From contig DF237161.1 in assembly GCA_000708835.1 (NCBI GenBank), forward strand, positions 40,952-104,951: DNA of 64,000 nt, written 5' to 3'. The notes beneath the pieces are model-generated. The model saw only the letters and a list, made by a program, of their open reading frames with translations. It was not told the origin of the DNA and did no database searches. The translations under genes were made by a program, and so were the position numbers. The number at the start of each line of letters is the position of its first letter. Positions within the stretch are counted from its first letter, which is position 1. This document shows positions 12,501 through 23,676 of this stretch, one piece after another. This DNA comes from Klebsormidium nitens. Taxonomy: Eukaryota > Streptophyta > Klebsormidiophyceae > Klebsormidiales > Klebsormidiaceae.

Positions 12501-15500
12501 CTCTCTTCAGTGGCGTTTGAAAAACCCAGAAATTGACATGCAAGGGAAAAAGAGCTTTGAAAGAAAAGGATCTGAGACAAGTGTTTGGCAAATGTTTCTT
12601 GGCTCCCGGCAACCGCATCTGGCCCAGCGTTCGCCCCTGTGAGCGAGCCCCCTCTCTCGACTTCGTTCCGGCTCTCATGCGGGTTTGTCGGTGACGTGCA
12701 GGCGGCAGCGCGGAGGGCGGGGCGGCGGCGGCGTGGAGGGGAGCATCAGCTCGGGGACGCAGGAGCGCGAGATGACGCTGAACCAGCTGCTCACGCAACT
12801 CGACGGCTTCGACGCGTCCGAGGGGATCATCTTCATCGGGGCCACCAATCGAATAGACAAGCTCGACTCCGCCCTCATGCGACCGGGCCGGCTCGACCGC
12901 AAGGTGAGGCGGGCAGCACGAGGAGAGAGTAGACGGGCGGAATGGAGAATCAATATATTGGCATCTCGTTAAGAAATGACCTGACTACGACACAGTCTAA
13001 TTCGACATCATCTGTCAGAGCCTTGGATTTCGTTAAGATGGTCCCCGAATGTCGCAGTAATCTACTATCTAGACCTACTTCCTTGACAGATGGCCGATGC
13101 GGCCGTCCAGCCTCAGAATGATTGTTCAACCGGCTAGATTCGTTCTACCTGACCCGGCGCCCGGGCCAAAGCACCCAACTCACATCAGATGACTTGGTGT
13201 ACAGTAGGTCCGCATCATCAAATTGATATTGATGCGATTACTCGACAGCGGTCGATCAAACCAGCCGTGTTTCCATCTGCAGGTCAGAGGCAATTCAAGG
13301 TCCATCGTCATTTCGAGGATTCACTCTACCTGAATGCATCACTTCCTGCATAGAAGGAGAGCACTTCTCTAATACGCTCTGGACGATCCGGGTCTGTCTT
13401 TTGCCGTTCGGTCAGTCCGTCGCCCAAAGTTTTGCTGCTGAATCGACACGGCTTCATGCACCTCGCAGATCAACGTGCGACCGGCTGACACGGATGGCCG
13501 GGCGCAAATTCTGCGAATGCACGCGTCGTACAAAAAGTTTGACTGGGACAACATCGATATTGACTTCTACGCCAGGGCGCTGCCAGGTGAGCCCGCATGC
13601 CTGATAGAAATGGAAATGGGATGCTGCAAATGTGCTTAGCCACAGAAGTGGAATGGAACGCGAATTTATCAGTAGATGTGCTAAAGAAAGTAACGAAGTC
13701 AATTATTAAAAGGACTTTTCGTCTACAACAACCTGGAGGAGACTAAACCCCCCGCAACTTGTAGGCGTCCACCTAGCTGCACCGTTTGCGGAATCAACCA
13801 ACTTTTTGCTGAATTTGGCACGTTCTAGGCGCCCACGTTGGTCATGGGTCTGCTGTGGAAGCAACACTGCGGTCCTTGTCTGTTCTGACGTTAGCACCTG
13901 ATGCGCAGGGGCCTCGGGGGCTGATCTGGCGAACCTGCTGAACGAGGCGGCCATCATGGCGGTCCGGCGGAACGGCACCCAGATCGAGCTCTTCGGTAGG
14001 GCCCCCGGTTTCCGCTTCGCCTCTAGTCCTGAGGGACAGGCAGCAACTTTTTTTTGCTTGGGTTGCGCATCCTTCGATTTTGAGAAACATCCCGGTCGTG
14101 TGACAAAGGGTAAAGCTATGGCCTGTCTCGCTGAACGAAGCTTTTGTTGTCCCGGCGGCTCTCGTAGCAGGTAACTCTTAGCCGTATCGACAGGAGAGGG
14201 CACGTGGTCGGGAAGGTGGCCTGATGCGCGGCCGCCGCGTTGCTTTGCTGCGCAGACATGAACAAGGCGCTGGACCGCATGATCGCGGGCATCAAGCGCG
14301 GGGTGATCCCGAACGCGGCGCCGTACAAGCGGCAGATCGCCATCCACGAGCTGGGCACGGCCATGTACCCCATGATCCTCAAGGCCAACAAGTGTCTCCT
14401 CATCGACGAGGTCAACCGCGTGTCGCTCGAGCACCGCGGCAACGTGAGGCCGCAACACGCACTGCTTGCTCTCCAGCGAAGCACGTCTTACATCGTTCCT
14501 CTGTCAGTTGAGAGCGGGGTCCGGAGTACTCCTAGGTTCCTCGATAGGAAATGTGTTCTGCCGAAACCACGGATCGCCGGGGACATATATTCAACGAGAT
14601 GACTGTGCCGTTGTCAGTTCAGGACTGGCAAAATACCGCTTCAATGCGGCATGCTGCTTCTACGGAGTCTTGGTTGCTTATGCATTCGACAGAAACTCAA
14701 GTGCGGAGTTACTTGTAGTTGACCCCTCAGCGCTGAGCTTCTTTCGTGCAGGACCTTTCTCGAACAATCATGGAGCGCGAGAATGTGACCGACAAGGCGC
14801 ATGAGCGGAAGCCGAAGCTGATGCAGCGAATGAGGGTGAGCACCGTGTAACAGTTTGTTCAGACTTTGGATCGAGCCGTCCAACCCCCACTGCAAAAGGC
14901 AGAAGTCTCCTCGAATGATGCAGCGCTCAAGAGGCGCGTTGTTCAGGCTGGTGCGCCCCTGAGGCCGGATGCCACATTTGTGCTCCCCTCAGTTCAAAAT
15001 GCTCTGTGCTGGAGTTTGTCTACATTCAAAACCACTGTCTTTGCACGGCAGGTTGCCCTGCGAGCCCTACTCGTGGCCCTGCGTCGCTTAGACTCAGTCC
15101 ATCCATTATTGCCAAACGGCCTGAAAGTACCACTGCTGCGACCATCGCACGGCCTAGGGCGTATGCTTTCTTAAGGGAGGGCGTCCGCCATCCAGGCCGC
15201 GCTCTCTGTCTGACTGACCGCTCGTTCCTGTCATCTTGCTGCAGCTGTTCCTGGCAGGCCGCGCTGCGGAGGAGGTGTTTTATGGGCGCGACGTGACCGA
15301 GTATAAGCCCATGGACCTGATGGACGCCACAGCGCTCGCGCGCAAGATCATCGTCCAGTGAGTCGCCTTCTGACGCTCCGTGCCTTGTCTTGCCACAATG
15401 CTAGGCATACCGTTGCTCTTTAGAAGCACGCAATCAGCAGCGCTTAGTGCCCGCATCCTTAGTAGGCCAACTTGAGACTTCAACTTCTCAGCAGAGCCCC

Positions 15501-16464
15501 TCTTGGATGATAAACTGCTGGCAAACCATGCAATTACAGCGAGGCTCACTTACTGGTGCTGGCATAGAGTTTATCCGCATGCTGAGCCAGAGCTGTCTAC
15601 ATGAGCCCTTTCTCGACAGCCTGTGCACATGCCCAGTCGTCCTGATGCGACACCGCTCTTCCACATTCGCTTCATCGTGAGCCACCCACTTCCCTGCTCG
15701 CAGGTGGGCGATGGAGGACCGCATCCCCGTGGGCGCGGAGCCGAGCGCGTTTGTGCGGCAGAACCAGTTTAAGAACCAGAATCCGTACGTGGGCCCGTCG
15801 CGCGACTTCGAGAACGGGCTGTACAACGACTTCCAGCTGGGGTACGACCACCCGCGCAGCCAGTGGACCAAGGACGACCTCGACCGGCGCACCGTCGAGA
15901 TGGTCAACAAGGCGCGCCTCGAGGTCTACCGCGTGCTCAAGGGCTACAAGGGCGCGCTCTACCAGGCCTCCGAGGTGCGCCCCCCGGTGCACGCTGCCAG
16001 CTGGTGACCGCTAAAGAGTGGCAGACGGAAGCATAGCGTGGTTTGAGCTCTCGTGTGAACAGCACGCATCTGAATTGAGATAGTCGCAGCAGACCGTGGT
16101 TGTCTTGAGAGGCATGTCAAATTCTTCTCGTCTTGTGACTGTGACTGGTTTTTCGAAGTTTTGCACATCCACGCTGCCCACCTCGCAGGCCCTCCTTGAG
16201 CGCGAAGAGTTGAATAAGTACGAAATAGAAGCCATCATTGCGGCCAACCCTCCCGACCAGCCGTGGGAAGAGCTGACGGCCGGGGAGCCGTACGAGCTGT
16301 GGGACCGCGACTGGCAGAACAGCCCGTATCTAATCAAGTACGGGGCGTTCGACCTGACGAGCGACCTGGTGCCGGAGTATGTACGACCACTGCCAAAACT
16401 ACCGCCAAACGAACAGAGGCTTCTCGACGAAACCCGTGAAGAGACGAGTATAATGACTCAATAA
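9596..16464 (+). CDS. FTSHI1: FtsHi: protease-dead plastid FtsH-like AAA protein, FTSHI1/ARC1 type
   Basis: FtsHi proteins are plastid inner-envelope AAA-ATPases; several form the import motor/2-MD complex, and Arabidopsis FTSHI1 affects chloroplast division. Exons: 9596-10263, 10650-10767, 10930-11088, 11409-11540, 11801-11896, 12152-12333, 12702-12903, 13469-13586, 13909-13995, 14256-14443, 14752-14835, 15245-15357, 15704-15974, 16189-16464; all phases agree, giving 897 aa. Visible parts: a transit-peptide-like N-terminus, a membrane segment in exon 3 ([18 protein letters not shown]), Walker A GPPGTGK at the end of exon 5, Walker B IIFIDELD in exon 6, and the second region of homology with ATNRIDKLD and RPGRLDRK in exon 7. 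The metalloprotease motif HExxH reads HELGT (exon 10), losing the second His, so proteolysis is not expected. The C-terminal [16 protein letters not shown] block matches the FTSHI1 group. An in-frame TGA just precedes the Met at 9596, but the first exon could instead begin at an acceptor near 9770, so the N-terminus is the weakest part. Confidence 0.9.
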
Positions 16465-18782
16465 CGCCGTGGGAAGTCGGTTGTCCTGTTCAGTTGCCCC
16501 ATGTACTGTCTTCAAGCTTTACGGCCGACACCTCGTAACAAAGAGAAGAGGTCTTGGAATCTTGCCAAGAACATGAAATATATCCTCTCGAAGTTTGTCT
16601 TCAGCAAAGGTCTAACACAACATTTTCGATCGAATGAGGTGATAAAAGTGAGGCGGGCGATCCGATGATTTGTAGACTTCTGCCTTGCAGCATGCATTCC
16701 ATCCTACTTTTATCTCTTGCGAAAAACCTTGCGCTCAAGCTGCATTTGTCAAGCTTCCCAAGCTAGCTGATTGCATGAACATCATTTTATGATACAACTC
16801 CAAGCAGTTGTCCTATCACACAAAATTCCTCCTATGGCAGCGGCCGCGGAAGAAGTGTAGCAATACTGCCCGTGATATGATTTTAGATGGCGATCATTCG
16901 CTAGATCATGAACACTGAACAGCATGACAGTGGTCTGTACATCCACACATCATAGGTACTCAAGCGATCACTGGGCGTCTCTCAGTATTCGAACTTTTGA
17001 AGCTGCGCGCTCAATTGATCCGACCGGGGCCTCGATGTATCCATATCAACTTAGTTTTTAGTTGACATACGTAGCGCGCTCATACTTAGAGTAGGCGCAC
17101 AAACCTCGATATAATATTATTTAGACATTATATGCCATGTAAGCCCATGAGCCTAAGGGATTAGGTAGCTTTCATTTAGTGCGGCCTAGGGCGTTAATCG
17201 AAATTAGAAAACATTGAACTCAAGAAATGACCGGCCCCCCCATCCTCTAGCTGCCTGGCCACGACAGCGAACCAGGCACAAATGAGCACGTGGCATCGTG
17301 AGGAGCTTCCCGAATGTCAAATTTACTCTTCGTGACGTCAACCGAGCTGACAGCTGTTTGAATGTACCGGTTGGTGGTAGGTCTGGACCGCAGCAGTCTG
17401 CGATACGCTGCTCAGTGCTGACGGTACCCGTACCGGCATGGGAATTCACCACCTTTTGGTGTGAAAACTTAATTTCGTTCATCCTGAGGTTTCACCGGGC
17501 GCGTTGAGTATATATTTTTCATTTCATACAAGCGAATGTTTTGCTTTTTCCACACTCAAAACATCCCAAAATGACCTTTTTCCTAAAACAAATTGATTTC
17601 ACCGTTTCACAGTCGGGGTGACCTTTAGTTTTATTTTTTTCACAGTGACCCCAAAATAATTAATAAAAGTTGAATTCCCATGCCGGTATGGAATTACCGA
17701 TACTGGTACCTCTGATCGAGTCGGTGACGGTACCTACGAATCAACCGACCGCGCACGGGAGGGAAAGTACGTGGTCATCTTCTTCGTTCTTCTCGTATTC
17801 ATCCTGGAGCGCTTTGAGTCTTAACAATTTGGACGGTGCTCGGGGACAATGACAAAACCGGAACATAACCCGGATTTGACGTGGTCTGCGCCGGTAGTCA
17901 ATGCTCACGGATCACCCTCAACCCAAATCAACCCTACCCCTTTCCCGGGCGCTTTCATTAGTCAAACCGGCTCTTGGTCAACATGTCGAAACTTCTTCTT
18001 TCTGGTCTACGGTCTACCTACCTGTGTTGTGACCAGGCTGGACCATGGCGAGCTCCATTGCCGGACGTACAGACGGGGATAGAATAGTTGGAGGGGATTG
18101 AATAGTCGCATGCCGCTTTCAGTCATATGCAGTAGCTGCGTTTTTCGAGGCGCTGACGGCGTTGCGGCTCAATCAGGGGGGCTGCTGTCAGCTTTTTAGG
18201 ATTCCGCCCCTTTTTAGGTTCTTGCAGTTGTGCGGGACCATTCATTGTGGGGAGCTAGACTTATCGTTTTAAGAGGGAGACCTTCTAATGAGAGTGAGGG
18301 CAATGACGTGTTTACGGGGGCCATGGGTCTTGCTGTTTCTTTTCACAGGTGAGGTACTTGGCAACATTGCCGAAAAGTGAACGGTTGGTTCGTTCATTGT
18401 GGCTAAGAAGCGACAAGAATGTCTGGCAGCTGCGTAAGCCGGCAATAATGTTCAATAGCTGCAGAAGCTCGCAGAGTCTTTCATTGTGTGCGCCTCATGC
18501 GCTGGCAGTACACCTTGCTTGAAAAGCGCGAATCTCAGACTGGGGTGCCCCTGGTTGAGTTGCCGCATCTTTTCATTCAAGCATTTTGTTTGTACATGTT
18601 GTAGGTTGTCAGATAATTATAATGGGGAGCGCTGTTCTGCAGGTTTTCTTGTGACAGCTGCAGCACGCCCGTTGGGTCCTGGTCATTTTGGCCTGGGTAA
18701 CGACGTCGGGCTAGATGTACCAGTGGAAAGGCATATTGTCGGGGCTGGGCTTCAGTCAAGGACGTTTTCTTTTCTGAAGGAC
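16465..18782. other. AT-rich intergenic region
   Basis: No gene recognised. Between the FtsHi stop and the RING-H2 gene there are only short unrelated open frames. A TA-flanked inverted-repeat element sits at 17433-17686. The remainder is non-coding in appearance. Confidence 0.6.
17433..17686. mobile_element. MITE-like element 1 (254 bp, TA-flanked)
   Basis: Terminal inverted repeats CCGGCATGGGAATTCA (17433-17448) and TGAATTCCCATGCCGG (17671-17686) are perfect over 16 bp. Each end abuts a TA dinucleotide (17431-17432, 17687-17688), the target duplication of Tc1/mariner and Stowaway elements. The interior is very AT-rich and has no transposase frame. It is probably a non-autonomous copy. Confidence 0.65.
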
Positions 18783-21572
18783 ATGGCAATGAATCTGGTG
18801 GGGAGGGGATGTGAAGGCATGAAAAAAGCAGGCGAAGCAGTCGAGTCACAGGAATCTTGGCTGGCAGCTTCTAACGAAGTGCTTTTGCTGCAAGCGAGGG
18901 GCGTGTCCGCAAGGAGCCTCCTACAGAACGGTAAGGCTCATTCTTTTCATGGTCAAGACGGCACCTTTTGCATGGCAACAAGGCTGGCCTACCACTGCTG
19001 TCAGGCCGTATCCACCAGGCTCGTGTTTTACTTTTGTTGCTCGTTGCTTAAATGATCCAAACTTGCACCTTTTGGATGTTTCTTGTGTGTGTTGCCATGC
19101 ACCTCATGTCCGGCAGTGTCTCCTTGTCTCAGTCAATATTGCTGCCCATTCTGGTTTGCAACCGACAGCTCACCAGCTACTACTTTGCCGTTGCAGGTGG
19201 GTTGTCTCAGCAGGGGCAACCTGCAAATGGTGAGATTGCAACCCCTGCATATTGTCAGACGTGTCCGCCACTAAGAGCTTGCAAGCATCACAAAGTTTGG
19301 TTTTTTTGAAGATCAAACCATCTGCTGCGCTGCCCTTTCCTTGTGCATTTGCGATGAGCCATGCCATCGAGCTTGGACCTCTTGCTTATGCTTGGAGCTT
19401 CCTGTTTTGCCTTTTGCCTTTTTTTGGTTCTTTGATCCTCTGATTTGTGTGACTGCAAGATTATCAGCAGGTTTTGGTGTGCCTTCTAAGTGGTGTGGTG
19501 TGGGCGTTCTGAATGACAATCACTTTTTGCAGCTGTTGCCATATGTTTATAGTTAAGAAGCAGGACGTAGACCCGATAAATTAAACGAAGAAGAGTAGTA
19601 CCTGGGGGTTAACAGGATCGGTGGATGGTGGTTTTAGCAGATGGTATTCCAGGAAGTTGCGGACATGTTGTTTCACTTGGGTTCGTGTTAGTGCTTTTCA
19701 CGCCTTCCACATTCTCCACTTTGCTGCTGTCCCTCTGCACACACGGCCCCCTCACACTGTACGAGGGTGGTTTCTGTGCAGGCGGCCGGTATGTCACAGA
19801 TAACATGCTTGGCGACTCGCTGCTGAGCATCCTACTCGCCCTAGGCTTCTGCGTTGCCCTTTTTCTCGTGATGCTCGCACGGCGCTTCTGTATGATCCGC
19901 CGGCGGCGACATCGCCGCCTGCTGTTGGGGGATCCCCCTCCTCGAATCCAGGTCAGGGCGCTCTCCTAACTTGTCTTCTTTCCACATTTGCAGCATATCC
20001 AGGGTACTATCAGGGGAGCTTGTTGGTGTCCCCCTTCCTCTCCATAGTCATGGGCGCTGCCATCTGTGTGGGGCTGTGCGTCTTCCTCTCGGTGTGCCGT
20101 GTCGTCGTGCGCCACCGCTTTGCTCAGCCGCTCCTTTTTGAAGCAACGGCCAGACAAGTGAGCGGGGTAGCATTATGTGGGAAGAGCCTCATGCTCCACT
20201 GGTTTTAGTTGGAGTTGGTGGTAGAAGAGTCTTTGTTATCAGGCTCTGGAGAGAGTTGGTGTGGCAATTGAAATGTCTGTGAGTGGTTAAATAAATCTTT
20301 TTGGCCATCTTCACCATCATGGTTGAGTACAAACGCACTGCGTAGATCTGCTCGTGATAGCTGCCTCTTTCGTGCTTTAGCTCGTTGCTTGAGCGTAGCC
20401 GCTTGTCCCGCCGGCCCAGCATTTACCTCAAAAGAACTTCAGAACTCTATTCAGGATTTACGAAGCGCACGCAGTTCCTGCTCCGGACAAGCTGTGCTGA
20501 CCTCAACTTTCTTCTGTTTGCAGGAGGCCCCCTCGGCTGCCCTGCCCTACTCAATCCTGAAGGGGCTACCCATCGTGTCGTTTAAGAAGGAAGGCGAGAA
20601 CCAGACCTTCAATCAAGGGAATGGAGACAACCAGTAAGTGTTTCACCATGTCTTTGCATGTCAAAAGCTGTTGAGCTCCTTTGGTCAAGTCTCCAAGGGT
20701 TGCATCCTTGCACGCGGACTTGCTTCCCTTTCCATTGTGCCAGCAGTGCAGCCCTGTGTATCGGTCAACACTTGTTTTTTCAAGGGTTGCTGCCCGTCGT
20801 CAAGTCCTGTGTTATTCCAAGCTGGGTGGATATCTGCCTCAAAAACCGCCTGAGAGATGGAAGGTGCTCACAGCGATGATCTGTTCTTTGCAGGTGCCCC
20901 ATCTGTCTGATCGAGTTTGAAGCAAAGGACAGCCTTCGCAAGCTGCCAGAGTGCAGTCAGTGAGTAGCACCCTCTGTGAATTGCCCGAGTTTGGTGTCAC
21001 CTTCTGGTTGGTGTTTGTTTGGGTTTTCCTTAATATGTTATTATCCAACCGTCGTGCCCCCTCTGATTGTTTAGAATCGTTTAGGAGTGAAGGCAGGCTT
21101 ATATTGTGTGCACCTTTCGAGCTAGAAGTGTGCCAGGGCTTTTGCAGTTGACTGCGTGTCCACAGCTGCATAGCAAGTATTAGCAAAAGTACTTGGGAAG
21201 TGAGCGTTGTCTGATACCGTGTTCGAGGTCGTGAGCAAACAGTTCCTTTGCTGGAGTTTCGTAGTGGACGATTTCCAACGAACTCCTCTGTATCTTTCTT
21301 GCAGTTACTTCCATCAAGCCTGCGTTGATGAGTGGTTCAAGAGAAACCACACGTGTCCCCTGTGTCGGACATCGCTACTTCCTTCAGAGCCGTCCAGTGC
21401 AGAAGCAACTCCACCAGACGCTGCTTCTTCACAGGCCCAAACAGAGAGTGCTGTTTCATCAAGGGAAGAAGTAGTGGTTCCTGTTGCAGCCTTGGAGCAA
21501 GAAGCGGGGCAAGTGGGTTCATGTCCTGCCCCACTAGAAAGGGAGGGCCCAGGGGCTCTAAGGGTGACATGA
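18783..21572 (+). CDS. Membrane-anchored RING-H2 E3 ubiquitin ligase (ATL-like)
   Basis: Predicted membrane E3 ubiquitin ligase. Exons: 18783-18930 (start uncertain; the frame is open upstream to an ATG at 18486), a 33-nt microexon 19197-19229, one of two alternative exons (19782-19951 or 19994-20157), 20524-20633, 20894-20959 and 21305-21572. Phases agree only if exactly one of the two alternative exons is used. Both alternatives encode a membrane helix followed by an Arg-rich cytosolic stretch. The next exon holds a GLP motif (ILKGLPIVSFKK) at the place of the ATL GLD motif. The RING-H2 is complete: CPIC, then C-x-H (CSH), H-x2-C (HQAC), the conserved Trp of DEWF, and CPLC, that is a C3H2C3 pattern split over the 20894 and 21305 exons. 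The tail is acidic and Ser/Ala-rich. Target proteins cannot be inferred. The RING part is certain; the upstream exons rest on splice logic. Confidence 0.82.
19782..19951 (+). other. Alternative membrane exon A of the RING-H2 gene
   Basis: 170 nt, entered in phase 1 and left in phase 0 (CAG before GTCAGG). It encodes a hydrophobic helix (LLSILLALGFCVALFLVML) followed by a run of Arg residues. It is separated from exon B by only 42 nt, and joining A to B puts B out of frame with a TAG at 20045-20047. Confidence 0.7.
19994..20157 (+). other. Alternative membrane exon B of the RING-H2 gene
   Basis: 164 nt with the same entry phase (1) and exit phase (0) as exon A. It encodes a helix (FLSIVMGAAICVGLCVFLSV) followed by a basic stretch, with visible similarity to exon A (LSI, CV, and LL positions). 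It appears to be a diverged tandem copy of exon A. Confidence 0.7.
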
Positions 21573-23676
21573 TTGCCATGTCACCTGTGTAGCAGGTCGA
21601 AGGTGCGGAGTCAGCAAGGTTTGCCAAAGGGGGACGAACTTGTACAAAAACGTTGTTACATCAGGTGTCCTTTTTCCTTGTCTTTTCGTATTACTATAGA
21701 TTGTATTTTAGGATTCGTTTGACATTCTGTACGGGGTGCCTTTGATTGAAAGAATGGGCACCAGGCTGGTTTAAGATCTGTGTCCTTGAAGTAAGAGCGT
21801 ACGTTGTGTTTCTGATTTGTTTGCATGTGTTCCATGACTTATTCTCAATCTCTTATGGCCTTGAACCTGCCAATCGAGTTACGTGGATGTCTTGTACATA
21901 CCTGTGGCTGCGTGGCTTGAACACTTTGCACTATTGCACACGGATCCTTGCATGATTAGATACTTACGTTGCCCCTTGTCCATATGTCACTGATAAAGGA
22001 CGATTTTTCTGCATGTTTTTCTGCATGCATAGCTGGGGCTGTATGTAACCAATGTTGCGGGGCCTAGTCTTTGCACCATGGCATGCAGCAGGCTGGCCCA
22101 TGGCTCAACATTTTGGCCCGCTTGCAGTGACCGGGTCCTCCGGATCGCATGAGAGTTTAACGGTCGATCCGGACTTTGAGTCATCCATTTGAACCCCGCT
22201 TTCAGCTAGCATGACCTTGCGTCCATATTTCTGCTTCTTGTCGTCACACATATGTGGAAATTTCATGATTGTCATAGTGCACCATGCCCTTTAACCTACT
22301 CATGCCAGCAGGTCGCTATTTCGTAATGACGGACTAGATGGAACTTTTATAGCTGAGATTACTGACTTCTTCTTCAGAATGATATAGCTAGAGTCAGTCT
22401 TGTCATGCAGCACATGTGCTAGTATCTTGCGGACCGCTATTGGCATGAGAATGCTTCCAGCTAGCTCTGCGGCCTTTGTATAAGATATAATCGTCATGAC
22501 CAATTTGTCTGCGCGCGCATGATCCCATGCACCCAACCGTCAAACAGATGGGCCTGACCATCGGACCATGCAAATTCACCAACTCGACCATGAATATATG
22601 GACCATATAATTTGATTGACAAAGCTGTTGCTATACTGATGAAGCGACGCCTCATGTGCAGCACAAGCGCGTGACAGCACGCACATGCGGCCTGCATGAT
22701 CGACCGGTCAGAGTTCCAACATGTCACATTGGATTGGATATGTCAACACTTAGGATTGACAATTTTTATTAAAGCAAGCCTGTTTGTGGACTTTTTTCTG
22801 GCTGCAATAACAGTGTTTTGATGCATATCGGAAAATTGGAAGTGCACGAGCTTCACGGGCTGTGACAAAAAGGCGCTCGGGTGAGCATGCGTGCACAGGT
22901 TCCCATTTTTGATATATACATTGGCAACCGGCAGATGCAGGTGGCGGTTCTTGTGGGCCTAGCTAAGTAAGACAATTTGAAATCAGTCGACTTGAACCTG
23001 ACAATTAACCTCCAGTATCTTCAAGAGCCTGCAATTTTGACCAATGTGCCCCAAATCAAGGCAACGTCTGGTGAGCTAAACTCGTTATCAACGACTCAGG
23101 TACACGTCATGGTGGCCGCAGCCCGATCCACCTTGTTCCAATAGCTCAACGACAAGCGTTAGCACTAGCTTACGGACAGCTTATTGCTTTTGCCCCCTTG
23201 CTCAACCCCAGGCTGAGGGTGCCGCCCGCGCAGACCCCAGCAATCTTGGCGTATGGCAAGCGTCCGTATCGGGGGTCGATATCTGGGCTGCGCCTCTGCT
23301 ATCGACCCCGCTTCGCTTCGTGCACGCAAGGCTGCTCAGCGCATGATCTCGATCAGGGAACCATACTGTGAGGACCTCTTGTTCCGGTGCCCCCAGCTCT
23401 TGACTTGGCTTGGAGTCCCACCACTTCCAGACGGCCTAAAATATCTACAGCTGAATTCCCCCCAGCCGCCACGCTCTTACCGCGCTGCTTTTCCTTGCCC
23501 GCCGCCTTCCCAGGCTCTTCGCTCGTGCCCTGTTCTTTTACCCTCCCTCAACCTCAGTCCCCTTCCTCCACCGATCGGCCCCGTGTGATCACATCCCCCT
23601 GATCCCCCACCTTCTTGACGCCCACGTTAAACCCACGCCCGTTCCCCCCCGGGGTAGGGCGCTCCGCCCTGGGGGC
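21573..23676. other. Intergenic region between convergent genes
   Basis: This is the 3' side of both the RING-H2 gene and the CCCH gene, so it holds both 3' UTRs. I see no coding region or repeat family in it. Confidence 0.6.
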
